Below are positions 1-14,276 of a stretch of DNA of 64,000 nt, piece after piece. The notes beneath the pieces were generated by a model. That model searched no databases. It was not told the DNA's origin and was given only the letters and a program-made list of their open reading frames with translations. The position numbers and the translations under genes were made by a program. The stretch lies in contig HG738137.1 in NCBI GenBank assembly GCA_000499405.2, forward strand, positions 12,984,406 through 13,048,405, written 5' to 3'. The stretch's first letter is position 1, and the number at the start of each line of letters is the position of its first letter. The stretch comes from Onchocerca volvulus. Lineage: Eukaryota > Nematoda > Chromadorea > Rhabditida > Onchocercidae.

Positions 1-698
1 AAAAGAAAAAAGGAGAGTGAGGATCAAACATTAATTATATTATCCTTTAATTTTGAAAGAGAAGTGTTTTCTCTCCCACTTTTTTTTTAATTTAACAATA
101 AATGAAATTTTCGTCTTTTTTCAAAATTTCATTTAAAAATGGTACTAATATATAATAATGACTGTTTAAGAGCAATTAATGATAATATATATTTTTTGAT
201 TTATTGTTATTTTCACTTTTTTTACCATTAATTTTTTGATAAAATATCATTTCTGATCAATTGTCCAAATGACATTCATCACCGATGAATTAACGAATTC
301 ATCGGATTGTAATCTCTGTAGTGTTATAATTATTTTAATTTCAGTAATTTTAGTAAGATAATTAAATGGTGACTTAAAATATATACTTATAAACATATAT
401 TTATATAAGTTATAACAGAGACAACAAGCTATTGTGATTTATTTGTATATGCATATATGAAAAAAATAATTCTTAAAAGAATAGATTATATCAAATATTT
501 GATGAAAATACGAAAATAGTGGTACACAGACACATACATACATACAAACATATACACATGCACGTATACATACATATACTCACGTATATGCATACGTGCG
601 CAAAAATATATATATTCTATATAAATAAAAATAACTTTGCAAGTTCTTCATCGATTGATTTGAAATTTTCATGCAACGTTGCATTCGAATAGGTGCGT

Positions 699-699
<1 letters not shown>

Positions 700-761
<62 letters not shown>
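700..761. repeat. TA dinucleotide microsatellite
   Basis: An almost pure run of TA dinucleotides of about 60 bases. It is likely polymorphic in length. Confidence 0.95.
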
Positions 762-763
<2 letters not shown>

Positions 764-1338
764 TATATATATTAATTTATATATATACATATGATTCATC
801 AGAATACTGGATTCATTAGTGGTAGCTTCTTTGAATTTCAAATAATTTCAATGTATTGAACTATAATTTGAATATAGACATATAAATATATGTACACGTA
901 CGAACACGTAAGTATACCATGTTATATATACAAACATACGTAGAGAAATATAAACATGCATTTGCATATTTAAATGGTAATTATATCTCTAAAATTAGTA
1001 TTGAGTTGATTTTTTAAAATTGTTTTATTGTATTAGTATCAAATTAATTTATTGTTTTGTCGTTGTGTTTTTTTATTCAAGTTTGAAACTTTTTCTCATT
1101 TTTAAAAATTTTTCATTAAATTTTAGATATTATAGTCATAAAATATAAATATAATTCTCTTTAGTTATATTTTGTTTACCCATTTATGAATCGTGCACTG
1201 TTTAAATATTCATTCAATAACTTATTGATTGAATAAATTATTTCTGTATGATTTATATGTTTATTCTTTTGTTAAATTGTTTCATTTGTTTACATTATTG
1301 GGTCACCCGTAAAATTGCTTACTTTATTATTCATCCAT

Positions 1339-1510
1339 GAATTACTTATATATTAATAACATATATTGATTTAAGTAATTATAAATTTCCTATCCTATGA
1401 ATTGCTTATACATTAATAATTAATCACACATTTTTATCGATCTTTGAATTACTTATATATTTGTTAATTAATTACGAATTTATTGATTCGTGAATTACTT
1501 ATGCATTAAA
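1339..1510. repeat. Degenerate tandem repeat, GAATTACTTATATATTAA core
   Basis: The core GAATTACTTATATATTAA recurs with a few changes at about 1339, 1399, 1445 and 1492, so the spacing is 60, 46 and 47 bases. It is an old, diverged minisatellite with no coding potential. Confidence 0.7.
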
Positions 1511-3783
1511 AGCATAGATTATTTTTAATTAATTGCGGATTAATACTACTAAAATTGTGAATTTTCTGCTTCACTTTTATATGAGATATATTCGAACTTT
1601 GTAAGAAAGTTCAAATCAGTTTTTCATTTGCTTTCTCCCTTTTTTTTTTTTTTTTTTAAACTAAATTCTTTTTATATTAAAAATAGGAAAGAAAATAAGC
1701 AAATAAAAAATTATATGTACCAAAAAAAACTAATGATATTTACAAATTTTTATATTTTTATCAAAGAAACGGCATATGAATTTCTTTTTTGAATTTCTTT
1801 ATAACGGTATATGAAGAAATAATAATAATAATATTGATAACAAATAATAATAATAATAAACAACAACAACTATATTTGCATAAATTTGATCATATTATTG
1901 AATTAATTTATCATTTTCAATTAATAATGATTTTCCTATTTCATTTCTTATTTACTCCCTGTCTTTTCGTCCTTCCTTTTTTTTTTTTTCTTTTTTTCTA
2001 AATTAAATCAATTTTAGACAAACAATTATTTTCTTAAAAAATTTTTAAATTTGTGATGCATTTCATTAAGTATATTCTCATATCATTATATAATATATCC
2101 AGTTGTATGCTCTCTTCAATAATTCATTGATGTGAGTCAATTAGCTAATTTTGCTGTCATTTGGTGTCAATAATTCAACTTTGTTCACGTTAGAAGCGAA
2201 GATGCTGGAAAGCGGAGATCGCGGAATGACGGTATAGCGGGGGGGAAGTGCGATAAAGGGATGAGCTAATTCGGTATGATAATGATGATATTTTGAAGTT
2301 AGAATGATGATGAAAGCATAAATTACCATAAATCGATAAAATCGATAAGTTAATTAGCAACAACTTTTGTTGAATTGAATTCTTCAAATTAATTTTGATT
2401 ATATAATATATCTATTTGTTGGTTACTATAAAGTATTATCTGGAATAATTATTATTAGCGTCTGATTAATGATATTTGATTATTTGATTAATGATATTCG
2501 ATTAATCATTATTGTATTTGAGCAACACAGAAGTGCTACGCATAATGATTATTTGCTGATTTTTTGTTAATAGTAGTTTAAATGATTGTAAATGATGATT
2601 AAATGCTACGGAAAATAATGATTGATTATCAATGATAATTAATGATGATAAGTAAATTTCAAGTGACCATGTGGTAACGATAATTAACGATAATTATTAG
2701 TGTTATTACAAATGATAGTACTGATTTTTTGTTATTAAAATTAATATCAAATATGAGAATACTATTGTGATAATGTTTGTTATGATAATGGTAGTTATTA
2801 TTTATGATAATAGTGATAACGATGATAGTGATGATAATGATCGATTAATAAGTGATAATCATTAATTTTACATTTTTGAAACTGAAGTTAAAAAAGGGTT
2901 CCATTGTTTATTACTAATTAGTAAGAAATATTAGTAATATTTTTCAATTATTATTCATTTCGATCTTTTTAAATTTGAATTTAAATTTTTAGATATTTCA
3001 TTTTCAGTATGTATAATCATTTTAATATATATTGTTTGCAATCAATTTATTAGTTAATTCATTCATACATTATAAAATTAGTTTCAATTTTTAAATAATT
3101 ATATCATTTCCTAAGTTTATCTTCTTCATTTGTTTATATGAATTTTAATTATTTCCAAATTTGGTTTGAACCTGAAAAGATAAAAAACGGGAGTAGTTAT
3201 TAAATATGCAATATTTAATATGTTTTTATAAATATAAAATTATTTTTATATCAAAATTTAGATTTTCCAAATTCAGGTCTTTTAAAGATTTTAAAGTTAA
3301 TTTTTTTTTTATTAATCATGAAATTTATGATAGCATAAATATAAATTTTTGAAATAAATTATTTTTAATTTGAATTATAGTTTGATGGATTGTCATTGTT
3401 TAATGAAAATTACAAACAAAACTCCTTTTTCCTAAAATTTTATAATATTTAATTCAAAAAAAATTTTGTTTTGTATTTTTCAAAAATTTAAAATTCACTA
3501 AGTTTCGATGGAAAAATTCTTTCATTTTCTATTTCGTTTGCATAATGAATGTAATTATATCGACTTGATTGTTTCGTTCATTTTAATGAGATTGGATAAA
3601 ACTGAGTTGATCAAATATTTTAATTTTTGACCTCGATTTCTTTTTAATTTAACAAGTAATTAAGTAAATTGTAATTTTCACTCTTTTTTTTCCTTTTTTC
3701 TGCTCCTGAAATTCCTCTCTCTTCCTATTTTTCTTTTTCGTTTTTTTTTTCCTTTCAATAATTTTATTCTTTCCTTTCGAAAA

Positions 3784-4262
3784 ATTTACAATTAATCGAA
3801 AATTTCGTTCGATAATTATTTCCAGTCAATCAAAAATTCAATTCTACAATTAAGTATATTGAGTAATTAGTATTATTACATCGTATAAGAAATACTTTAC
3901 AAAATAATAATACAGACATCGAATTTCTTTTTTTTTTTCTTACAAATTAGAAATGAAATTTTTAATTGAAATCGAATTTTCATTCTTTTTTTCCGGAAAA
4001 TTTTAAATAATCGAGAATTTCGTTCAATAATTAATTTCAATCAATTAAAAATTTCATTCGGTAAATAATTAATATAATTACATATACATGAATTTAATAG
4101 GTTACAAAAATGATAAAGATTATAGGAATCAAATTGTTTCTCTTTCAGGAAATTTTCAATTAATCGGAAATTTTCATTGGAAAATTAATTTCAGTCAATC
4201 AAAAATTCCATCCAGTAATTAAATATGAAAATTCCATCCAGTAATTGAAGTAAATTTAAATA
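3784..4262. repeat. Degenerate tandem repeat, three copies
   Basis: Three diverged copies of a block begin near 3787, 4002 and 4153. Each contains an AATTAATCGAAAATTTCG-like start, then TCAGTCAATCAAAAATTC, then a short stretch ending near ATTATTAC and a GTATAAAAAATAGTTTACAAAATGATA-like tail in two of the copies. The third copy contains an internal duplication of the ATTCCATCCAGTAATT segment. Confidence 0.65.
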
Positions 4263-4864
4263 ATTATTATTATTACACGTATAAAAAATAGTTTACAAAA
4301 TGATAAAAATATGGAAATGAAATTGATGAAACGTGCAAAATAGGAAACTGAGAGACGTGCAAAACGAGAAACCGAGAAATGTGCAAAATAGTCGAGACAT
4401 TTCAGGATGAGAATTACAATGAGCAATAAAATTCAAGATATCAGAGTGAAGTCGAAGAGATGGCAAGAGAAGAAAAGAGGAAATGACCATTTAGTGACCA
4501 ATTCATCTGTTCATTTCAATTCAATTCTCGTCCATTCATTCATCCATCCATCCATCTACCCATTCGTTGTAATAACTTTTCCCTTTTTAAAATGTATAAC
4601 ATTAAACATGGGAATTGTTTAACCTTTGAACTTTAGTCTTTCAAAAAGTTTTGAAAAATTTTTTCGATGAATTATTAAATTATTCCGTTATTTTAGTTTA
4701 AATAAATGAATCGAATTTTTCTTTTTTTTTTTTATCTTTTCTTTTGGTGAGATATTTTTGACCTTTGATTTTTCGGCGAACTTTTTTGGTCTCTTTTAAT
4801 CATTTGGTTTTAATTTGATGCGATTTGAAGTTTTATAAATGCAACATTTCAATTTATGCTTGAT

Positions 4865-5445
4865 AATTCCAACTGAACCGAATAAGATTTTCTTAATGAA
4901 ATATTTCGTTTTTTCGATTTTCAATAAAAAATCATCGATTCCAATTAATCCAATCATGTTTAATTGATGAAACATTTCGGTTTTTAATTTTCAATATGCC
5001 ATCGGTTCCAGTTGATCCGATAGAATTCTGTCAATGAAATATTTCAATTTTTGATTTTCAATATACTGCGATCTCTAATAAAATAATTTTTTGATTATTT
5101 TTTCTATTTTTGATTCTCGATATGCCATAAATTCCGATTGAACAAAAAAGATTTTGTTATTGAAAAATTTCGGCCTTTTGATTTTCGATACACCACTGAT
5201 TTCAATAGATCCAATAACGTTTAATTAATGAAATATTTCGATTTTTGATTTTCGATATATTGTCGATCCATAATGAAATGGCTTTTTGATTTTTGATTTT
5301 TTTTTTCGATTTTCAATTCTCGATATGTCACTGATTCTAATTAATCCAATAAGATTTTGTCGATGGAATATTTCGATTTTTGATTTTCAATACGCCATCC
5401 ATTCCAATTGACCCAACGAAGTTTAGTTAATGAGTCACTCCGACA
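4865..5445. repeat. Degenerate minisatellite, period about 65-70 bp
   Basis: A block that begins ATTCCAATTGATCC, continues through AATAAGATTTTGTTAATGAA and ends ATTTCGATTTTTGATTTTC recurs at about 4866, 4938, 5003, 5127, 5200, 5333 and 5400. Gaps of about 125-133 fit two periods. Copies are diverged but easily aligned by eye. No reading frame is kept across copies, so this is not a repetitive protein. Confidence 0.75.
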
Positions 5446-5679
5446 CTCAAGATGATTAATTGATTAGTTAATTTAAAATTTTCTTTTTTCAATTTTCTTT
5501 GTTACTTTCTTCCATATTACCTTTCTTTTCCTTACAATTCCCTCGCCTCGTCGAACATACATTTCTATCACTTATATTTTCACGTTTCTTTTTGTCTTTT
5601 CGCAATTTGATCCATAACCACTTTGTTTGTGGTCAATTTTATGACGCATCCATTATTCGTAAAAATTTGTGTTCTACGG

Positions 5680-5753
5680 TTACGTGATTTCCAGGCGCAA
5701 GGCTTTACGTCGGGGTTTACGTGCAGGTCTACAGGATTACGTGTCTTTTACGT
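5680..5753. promoter_or_regulatory. Cluster of five TTACGT motifs
   Basis: TTACGT occurs at 5680, 5705, 5717, 5737 and 5748, and once on the opposite strand at 5915-5920. TTACGT is a half site of bZIP-type elements (the TTACGTAA and TTACGTCA families). The local sequence is also richer in G and C than its surroundings. A regulatory role is inference only. The cluster lies 3.7 kb upstream of the dip-2 start and could equally be a diverged short tandem repeat. Confidence 0.35.
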
Positions 5754-8185
5754 ATTACATCTCAAGTTCAAATATTCTGAATTCTTATTTTGCTCAGTCG
5801 TATCTGATCTGAATGTTCATGATAACATTAAGTTTATTTGAACTATTCATACAATTTATCCCTAATCCTGTCAGATATTATGTTCAAGTATTTTTTCTTA
5901 TAACGCACAGCATCACGTAACAACGTAGAATCTAATGTGAAATTCATGTGAAGTAGAATTTTACAAAAATGTATAAAAAAAAAAACGTGAAAAATCTATT
6001 ATATTTTGCTTAAGATACATAAGGTTTCGAAAATATAGGAATCTATGTTCAGTACAATATAGAATATTGTAATATTAAAAAGTTCATAGTTTGGTAAACA
6101 AAAGTTATATTTGATTTTTTTACGCAATCACCCACGTACGAGTATTTCGTAATGCATTTATTATGAATGTTAAAATTACTTAAGTTTTTCAAATACACCA
6201 ACAATTATACAAGGAATTAACTTTGAATATATGAAGGTTCAAGTATATCTGTCAAAAATTTTTTAATTATCTGCAGTTTTCTGCTTAAAATTGTCTGCTA
6301 TGTACATGTCATAATATGATATTTACTAATAGTTATAAAATTTGCTGAGTAATAATTCCCTGTTGTTATTCGATTTATCCATTTATTGATTTATCTATTT
6401 TATTTTATTTCTAACTTTAATATCTTTGATCAGCAATAGATTTTGCAAAAAAATATGTAAAATGTTTTGTGTGACACGTGTGACAATTTTTAAATAACGT
6501 GATAGACGAGAATATATTTTTAGATAAAGTTTGATTTTGCATTTTTTTTTCTTTTCTGTTTCCTTTTTTCACTTTCAACTATCGTAATCGAAGATTTTTG
6601 TTGATTATTAACAAATGATGCAGAAAGAGCGTAAAAAAGTTGCAAACTTTACATGTTGCTTGATTTCGGTCATAATTTTAAAAAACGTTGGACGAGAATA
6701 AAACAATACAAACGTAACAAATGATAAGTATTTATCCCAAATCATTCGTTCATTTGTTTCAGTGCAAAAAGAAAAAAAAAAAGAGGAACGAAAGATGGAA
6801 ATAAAGAAAAACAGACCAGAAGTGACGAAAGTTTGTAAAATTTCAAAAGTAATTTAATAAATTTGCCCAGCAATCTATTTGTGTACGAAAAAAAAACGAA
6901 AGAATAGATGAACTAGATAATGATGACAGTGTAGTAGCTAGTTACTTTTTTTCTTATAATTTTAGTTTAAATTTCATTTTCCAATTTTATTTTAGGAGCG
7001 AAAGAAAGTTTTAAATTGTGCTACGGAAATTACAATAAATAATTTGCGATATTATGTATTTTGAAATGAATGAATATGTTGTATTTTTTTATCTGTTCAT
7101 TCATTCTGATATATATATATATATATTTTCATTTATCTGAATAATGTCAAATTTTCAGTTGAAAAAAATATGTGAAAAATGATCAATTTTTCTGTTAATT
7201 TAAATTCTTGTTACTTGTAAAATAAACTTAAATTATATAGCAATAATTGAATTAATTGATATGATAATTTATTCAGAGTAATTCCACATACTATAAATTC
7301 CTCGAAAAATTTTAAATTATCCATTTTTAAGTAGTTATATATATTACTAGAAACGAAGCATTGAATATTGCAAATACTTAATATATGCATATTTTGTTTT
7401 TTTTTTAATTATTGTTTAAATTTTTAAGTACAAATTCATCCATACATCTGCTTGGAAAAATAGATGCTATATATTTATTGCTTAGAAAGTTTGTTTTTTT
7501 TCTTCCTGCCAGGCATTTAATTCTATTTTTCTAGTAATTAAAGGATTTTAATGCTGAGATGATGAATTATTTTATCCCATCTATTTCAATTCACTACTTT
7601 TCATGAAAATTATATAATATTAATTACTTGTATCTATTGCATTGTATGCTCACTATCTGATGATAATGATAATGATATTTGATATTGGAGGTCGTTTCTA
7701 CATTTATATCATTTTTTTCGATCTTGATGTTGAAATAATATAGCTAATTAACGAACTATTCGGTATTTTTCTATTTATTGATCTTCTGGTCATATTATAG
7801 CTATATATGGTCTGCTTAAAGTTATCTAAATAATAACAGCGTTGGAAATTATCTACATATGCATATCATCTATATTTATTTCATCAATATATTAACATTG
7901 ATATGATAGATTTGTGATTTATATGAGACTTTTGGTTTATATGAGATGTTTTTTTAATTTGAATATAATTTTAAAAATTTTTTAGAATTGAATATTATCC
8001 GATTAATTGCCAGGTATTTTTATTTCAGTTTGATCATTTTAATGAATTAGTTCTTCATTCGTTTTCTTTATTTTTATTTTATTTTCCATTCTCTACTAAA
8101 ATAGTGACATATTTATTTTATTATTAACTTATGGTCGTTTCAGAAATATGAAGAATTTACATGTAATTTTCATTTTGTGAATTTC

Positions 8186-8223
8186 ATTTTTTTTTTTTAT
8201 CTTTTTTTTTTTTTTTTTTTTTT

Positions 8224-8276
<53 letters not shown>
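8186..8276. repeat. Long T homopolymer tract
   Basis: About 90 bases consisting almost only of T, broken by one AT, one C and a GG. The true length may differ, because such tracts are prone to sequencing and assembly error. Confidence 0.9.
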
Positions 8277-8277
<1 letters not shown>

Positions 8278-9431
8278 GAGTTTCATGACTTAATTTTTTC
8301 TGTTCTATTTGGTAGAAAAGTGGGAAGCTAATAAAGTTTTATATGTAGACTTCGATAAATTTCTTATATTATCCAAAACATAATAGAATTAATTGTAGTA
8401 TTTATATTTCTATGCTTATATTTTACTAAAAGAAATTTATGAAGCATTTTATACTAAAAAAAACGTATGATAATCAACGTGAATATTATATTCGTAATGT
8501 TTATTTGTAATTAATATATGAAGAATAATGAATTACAATAATTTTATTTACCGAACATCTAGATGAAATAATTCGCGAAGATTAAAAATTATCGAAGATA
8601 ATTAAATACTGTTATTATGAATATTGTAAAGCATATTTTAGGATATTTGGGTGATTCTGTTTTGCATTCCTTCCTTTTTTTTTTTTCAAGACGACAAATA
8701 ATCCAACGAAATATAGCAAATATTTGTCTTTTCTGGATGTCAAAATTAAGTTTAGAAAGTCAGTCGTTACCATTCAATTTAATTTGAGAAGTATGGTTTA
8801 AATTTCAAATGGTTTATTTCTCTTTTTTTTTTTTCAGTTTAAATTGTTCAAATGTTCTCATAGGTGTGGTGAACTGTGCGATCCGTTTCGTGTGCCATAT
8901 TTTCGATTAATATGTCAATGAAATTTTTGGAGATTTACTTATATTAGAATAGTTTATAGCATTTTAAAATGTCATAAATTTATAGAACGAAAATGAAGGA
9001 AGTCTTCGCAATATACTCCATTTCTTTTTTATCATCTTTATCAGTCTTTGTAAGTTTTTGTCATAGTTAAGTATGTTTCACAAGATAAATATAAACAAAT
9101 ATATGATATATAAATTCAACAGTTGATAATTTTCATTTGTAGAAGTAATTAATTTTAAATTTTCATCTAATTTTCAACGTAATTTAGATGAATAACATAA
9201 TTACATTGTAAATTTAAATTTCCATCTGGTATAAATTAGGGAAAATTTTTTTTTCGAGATTTTCCAGAACTTTGTATGCTGGTTAGTTTTTATTTCTCTG
9301 TTTCTCGTAAATACTTTTGTACTTATATAATTTATATCGTTTGGAACTAGATTTTAATGGAACATTCGTGATTTACCGTGTTACGCTCTTTTTTTTTTTT
9401 TGCTTGATTTCTCATTTCTAAATAGTTGATG

Positions 9432-9441
9432 AAATTGCAGG
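9432..9441 (+). promoter_or_regulatory. Candidate trans-splice acceptor of dip-2
   Basis: A TTGCAG acceptor preceded by a T tract ends at 9441, 40 bases before the first ATG of the dip-2 reading frame. Nematode pre-mRNAs commonly receive a spliced leader at such a site just upstream of the start codon. A cis-spliced 5' UTR exon further upstream is the alternative. Confidence 0.5.
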
Positions 9442-9481
9442 CGGCAGAGGACGGTATCTTTAGGACCGTCAGGTTATTGTG

Positions 9482-12400
9482 ATGGTTGACACTATTGATA
9501 TATCAAGTCTTCCATCTGATGTACGTGAACGCCTTGCTCAGCTTGATTTGGAGTTATCAGAAGGTAAAGTATTTAGAAATATATGAAAATATATGTGAAG
9601 AAGTACATGAAATATATATGAAGAAAAAAGATATATGAAAAATGTTTTTATATTTATTAATAAAAAAGTTTTATTTTTCTGCCAATTTTATTCCATGTCG
9701 ATGAGAATTGTTCGGTTGCTTGGTGCAACTTTTTCATGGCCGCTGCCGATGATATTGCTCTACATGAATCATCTTATACAGTAACCAAACCATTTCGTGT
9801 GTTCAGAATGTTTAATAATCATTTGTTTTTTTTTTTTTCAGGCGACATTACGCAAAAAGGATATGATAAAAAAAGACAGTTATTATTAGGACCTTATTTG
9901 CGAACACAAAGAGATGGTATGATTTTTTTTTTCTAAGTTAGAAAAATTTCCCGTAATTTTTCTTTTTCAAAAAAAAAAAAAAAAAAATACAAGAAAAAGA
10001 AGGAAAACGAGTTGAAATTCAGCGGAAGAGTTGTTTCTGCAACAATTAACATTAATCGAATGAGCTAAAAAATAATTGTGAAACGGAGGATATAAAGAAG
10101 TTCAGAGCTATACTAATACGAATGTTTGTTTAGAAATCATTTGAAAATTTGACGAATGACTTTGAGTTCTTTGCAGGTAATAAAGCTGCTTCAAGTCCAA
10201 GTACAAGGGCACAAAGGAAACACCAACGGCGTCTTACGCGTGATGAATCACGTTTTCATTCTGGTATTCTTTCAGGTTAAACGCAATAGAATTGATGAAG
10301 TTTCATATAATTTTTACTACAATAAATTTATTACTTTAACTTCACGCATGTAATATTTACTGATAATTCTGTAGCTTTTGCTGAATAAGACAAAACTTAT
10401 TGCGTCGAAACCCTTCGATTAGCACGAAGATCACCTGAACGAACTGCCGTTTGTATTATTTGAAATCATATTTAAGTGTAAGACTTGTTCTTTAAGTACG
10501 ACTTCAAGAATATCTAATTCCAATTAATGATTCGTCTTTGTGGGCTTATCCACTTATCTCGATTTTATTTAAAGTTGTTGTGGAGTTCTCTTCCACCATA
10601 TAGGTCGACAAATATTTATTGGCCATTGATAATCAGTGAGTTAATTGGAAAGTTTTTTTTTTCTTTTATAGTGAGCAACGTGGAACTTATTTTAAAAGTA
10701 ATCACATAAGTCATATTTAGCTTGCAGTTACATCATCTTAGAAAATATGGCATTTGAATGATTGATCTGAATAGCTTTTCAAACACATAATAATTTTATT
10801 ATTATGATTTTATCAAATGTTTGGGTATTTTAATCACTTTTTTTAATTAGTAATTGGAAAATTCCAGAAATACATGCTGAAGCAGTGCAGCAAGCATTGG
10901 CCGAATATTCCGAAGGTTTGTTTCTATTGTTTTTATTATTCTCTTATTCTAATTTTGATAAAGAATAAAACTACAAAAAATAGTATAGAAAGCAAATTGC
11001 TATAAAGGCTTGAGAAATAGAAAGAGATGAAAGAGGATTGCAGGAGGAATTAATGAGTGTTGCTTTATCTAACTGATTCTTTATTTGCTACTAGTAGTAT
11101 TAATAATGAAATAGATGAAACATCTGTTCAAAATTAAAAATGAAAAAGGCAGAAAAAAAGAATATTGAAATAATAAATAATGCTTTTGTTTCAAAATCCC
11201 ATAGTATTGTTTTTAATTTTGCAGGGAAAAAAGAAAAGCCGAACATTTTGCCACCCGTGAAACGACGTGGTACTGAGACGAAACGAGAAAGACGTCGAGC
11301 ATCTGGTAATTCTACAAATATATTTTCAGTGATCTGGTTACATAAACTGCGTTATATTATGTAAATTCATAAATCGAAAAGAAGATTTATGAAAATTCAT
11401 AAATCTTCTTTTCGATTTTGAATTGTCTCCTTCACATCTTTTGCTCAATATACAAATTTTTTCGGACCTAAAATATTTAAATAGTCGAAATTTGCTATCT
11501 TTCAAGCAAATAGCTCAGTTCTTAATAACTTTGGAAATTTTATTTTATAAAAAAGATATTAAATATCAGATTGAAATGTAATTTGCTTTGATGAAATTAT
11601 GATGCAGATAGCAGTTCCGAGGATGATAGCATGTTTGGTAGTACTGATCGTAGCAAGGGTACATCATCAACGTTGTCGCTAAATGAACTGCAAAAGAAGA
11701 GTTTAACAGATGACTCTCAAAAATCAGGTAGAATTTTCGTTTGTTCTTTTTACTAAAAATAAATAATGAAGAGGTTGAAAATTTTAAGTGAATGAGAAAA
11801 TTTTTTTTATTATATAAAACATAATTAATTTGATGACATAAAGTACGAGTAATGTAGCAAAAGTTTTGTTAGCATTTTTCGTGGAAAGAGTCGAATTTTT
11901 GAATTCTAAAATTTTAGATGCTTCATCTTTTGCTTTACCTCCTGATATTACAACAACTGCTGTAACAAATGGGGCTGTAGTGCGAAAGGTATTTCAAGAT
12001 CGAAGAAAACAAGTAATAATTGCAAATCAAATAGTTTGAACTTAATTATTTTCAGTGTATTTATTTGCTATTTTATTAGCTAGAAAGTGTTTGAAGTTCT
12101 GTTATTTCATGACATAATTTATTTACAAGTCCTGTGTTTCATGATTTTAATGCATGAAGCGGTTCGCTTATAATCATTGTAAACTTCAAGAATTTTATCA
12201 ACTTTTCAATATTTTAGTGAATAATGACAGAATTACTAAGCACATTTCGAACTTCTTTCTTTTGTTATTTAACATATAATTATATGTATACCAATTTACT
12301 TTCGACAAATTATTAATACAAGGACGTTTCATATTTTCAGAAGACTAATGATGATAACTGGCAGGACAAGAAGATTATAAAGGAAAATGAGCGAGATGTC

Positions 12401-13330
12401 ATGAAGAAAGTGACGGATACGGAAGAAAACTTATTGAAGAATGATGTCATTTACTCAAATGACGTTGCAGAAAGTGATGTAGCTATAACAAATATAACCA
12501 GTCAAGATTATCAGAACGCAGTTGTGCGTAAGTTATTTTGAAGTTTCTTACATGAAGGACAGTTCGTTTATTAATCAATTTTGACGTTGATAGTGTTTTA
12601 TCATGTATAGGTTTATATTCTCTTCAATTTTTTAATAAGTGAATAATTTAAATTCAATTTTGTAATTTTTAAAAACTAGAAAATCTTTTTTAAAATTAAA
12701 TAACTCAAAATTTTGTTTCTTTATTTTATACTTATAAATAGTCTATATCAGGTCACGATTGTTATTAAAACTTTTCCAAACACCCATTTGCATCCTGCCA
12801 TACAGTTTTACTATCACTAGCTCTTATGATGCATTGATTAATTGCGAATATTTTTTAATTAAAATGACTTTGTGGCGTAAATTTTTATAAGTGAATGAGA
12901 AGGATTTTAATTTAGTTTCCTCATTGTCAGCGCTGAAACCAGTCAGAGTTTCGTTGAAAATTCAACAATTAGTTCATTCATTACAGGTAAGTCAATTTCT
13001 TAATTTGATTAAATTTTCATTTTTATCAATGATTTAATAAAATTTTGAGGAATTCAAGCGTTTAAGGGAAGATATGGTAGAAAAAAAAGTCATCATTATA
13101 AATTTATTTGTTAACTTCTGTTCCTCCAAGTTACTTTTCTATCTATAATTTAATTTGTTGTATTTTATCAAAATTTTCAAATCTGATGGCAGTTCCTGAA
13201 TTATTATGTAATACATTAAATTTGATTAGAATATTACTGGTGTAGCAAATTATGCACTTTTGCAAATTTTTTTTGGCAACTCTGTTGGTCATTTTATTCG
13301 ATAAGATTAAATTTTTTTTTCATTTTACAT

Positions 13331-13386
<56 letters not shown>

Positions 13387-14240
13387 TATATGTATATAGT
13401 AAGTATTTATTTTGTTTTTTGGTGCCTTTAAAAAATTTCAATTTTCTACTCATTGTAACGGATTGAACATTTAATAGAAAAGCCAGCATTATTTAAATGA
13501 AAGAGATGTAGTTTTGAAATGTGAAAACTTAAATATCAGATATCCAAATTTGATGCCAAGGAAAAAAATGGAGCATGATAGAATTATAAGGCAACTGAAC
13601 ATTTATTTTGTTCGTTTCTTATTTTTTTATTTTAATTATTTATTTTTTATTTCAAATTCTTTTTATTCTTTTTTCTATTTTTTTTTTCAAGTTAGTACGT
13701 TTTGCAAAAATAACCTTTTCAAGTAGAATTATTTATCTGAAACCAGATTTTTGTTTTCTTAGTATAGAGAGTTTAGAATTTAATAAAATTTTGCATATTG
13801 AAAAATTCTGAGAATGAGAAATAACTTTAGTTTTATCATGTGAAACTTTTTTATTAAGATTACTAATAGAATGCTTTTATTTCAAATTTTTTCTTTTTCT
13901 CAGATGATACACTAAGAAAAATTGCTTTGTATAGAGTAATCCATCATTGGCTATCATCAAATAGAATTATTGACGTAACAGTTCAAGTTTTGACTTTTTA
14001 TTACATGCAGTAACTTTTTTTTGTTTACATTTAGCGCTAAGATTTTCATCGTTAAATGATTGATCTCAAACTATTAATTTGATTTTGCCGCTTCATTTTT
14101 CTAACAAGCTGAAACATTTATATTATATTGACAATTTTTGCGTGGTTTTTTTTTTTTTTTCCAACGTTTATCAGTTGTCTGTATCAGTCAACGATGATCT
14201 CCACGATTTCTTCATCTTTTTTCCATAGTTTTCTTTGATT

Positions 14241-14276
<36 letters not shown>

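Larger units (their letters stand above)
1..9434. other. AT-rich noncoding region upstream of dip-2
   Basis: No convincing gene is visible on either strand. All open frames are under 75 codons, are rich in F, L, I, N and K as expected from AT-rich noncoding DNA, and have no recognisable product or coherent exon chain. The stretch contains TA and ACATA microsatellites (about 530-760), GAT/AAT-rich simple sequence (about 2440-2860), degenerate tandem repeats listed separately, a cluster of TTACGT motifs and a long T tract. The distal promoter of dip-2 presumably lies here, but no core promoter could be identified by eye. Confidence 0.6.

Noticed and set aside
9736..9936. Alternative dip-2 start in intron 1 (MAAADDIALHESS...) reading through into exon 2
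   Set aside because: It is in frame with exon 2, but the path runs through the polypyrimidine tract and acceptor of the intron (encoding a run of Phe), while a normal exon 1 with the conserved DIP2 N-terminus exists upstream.
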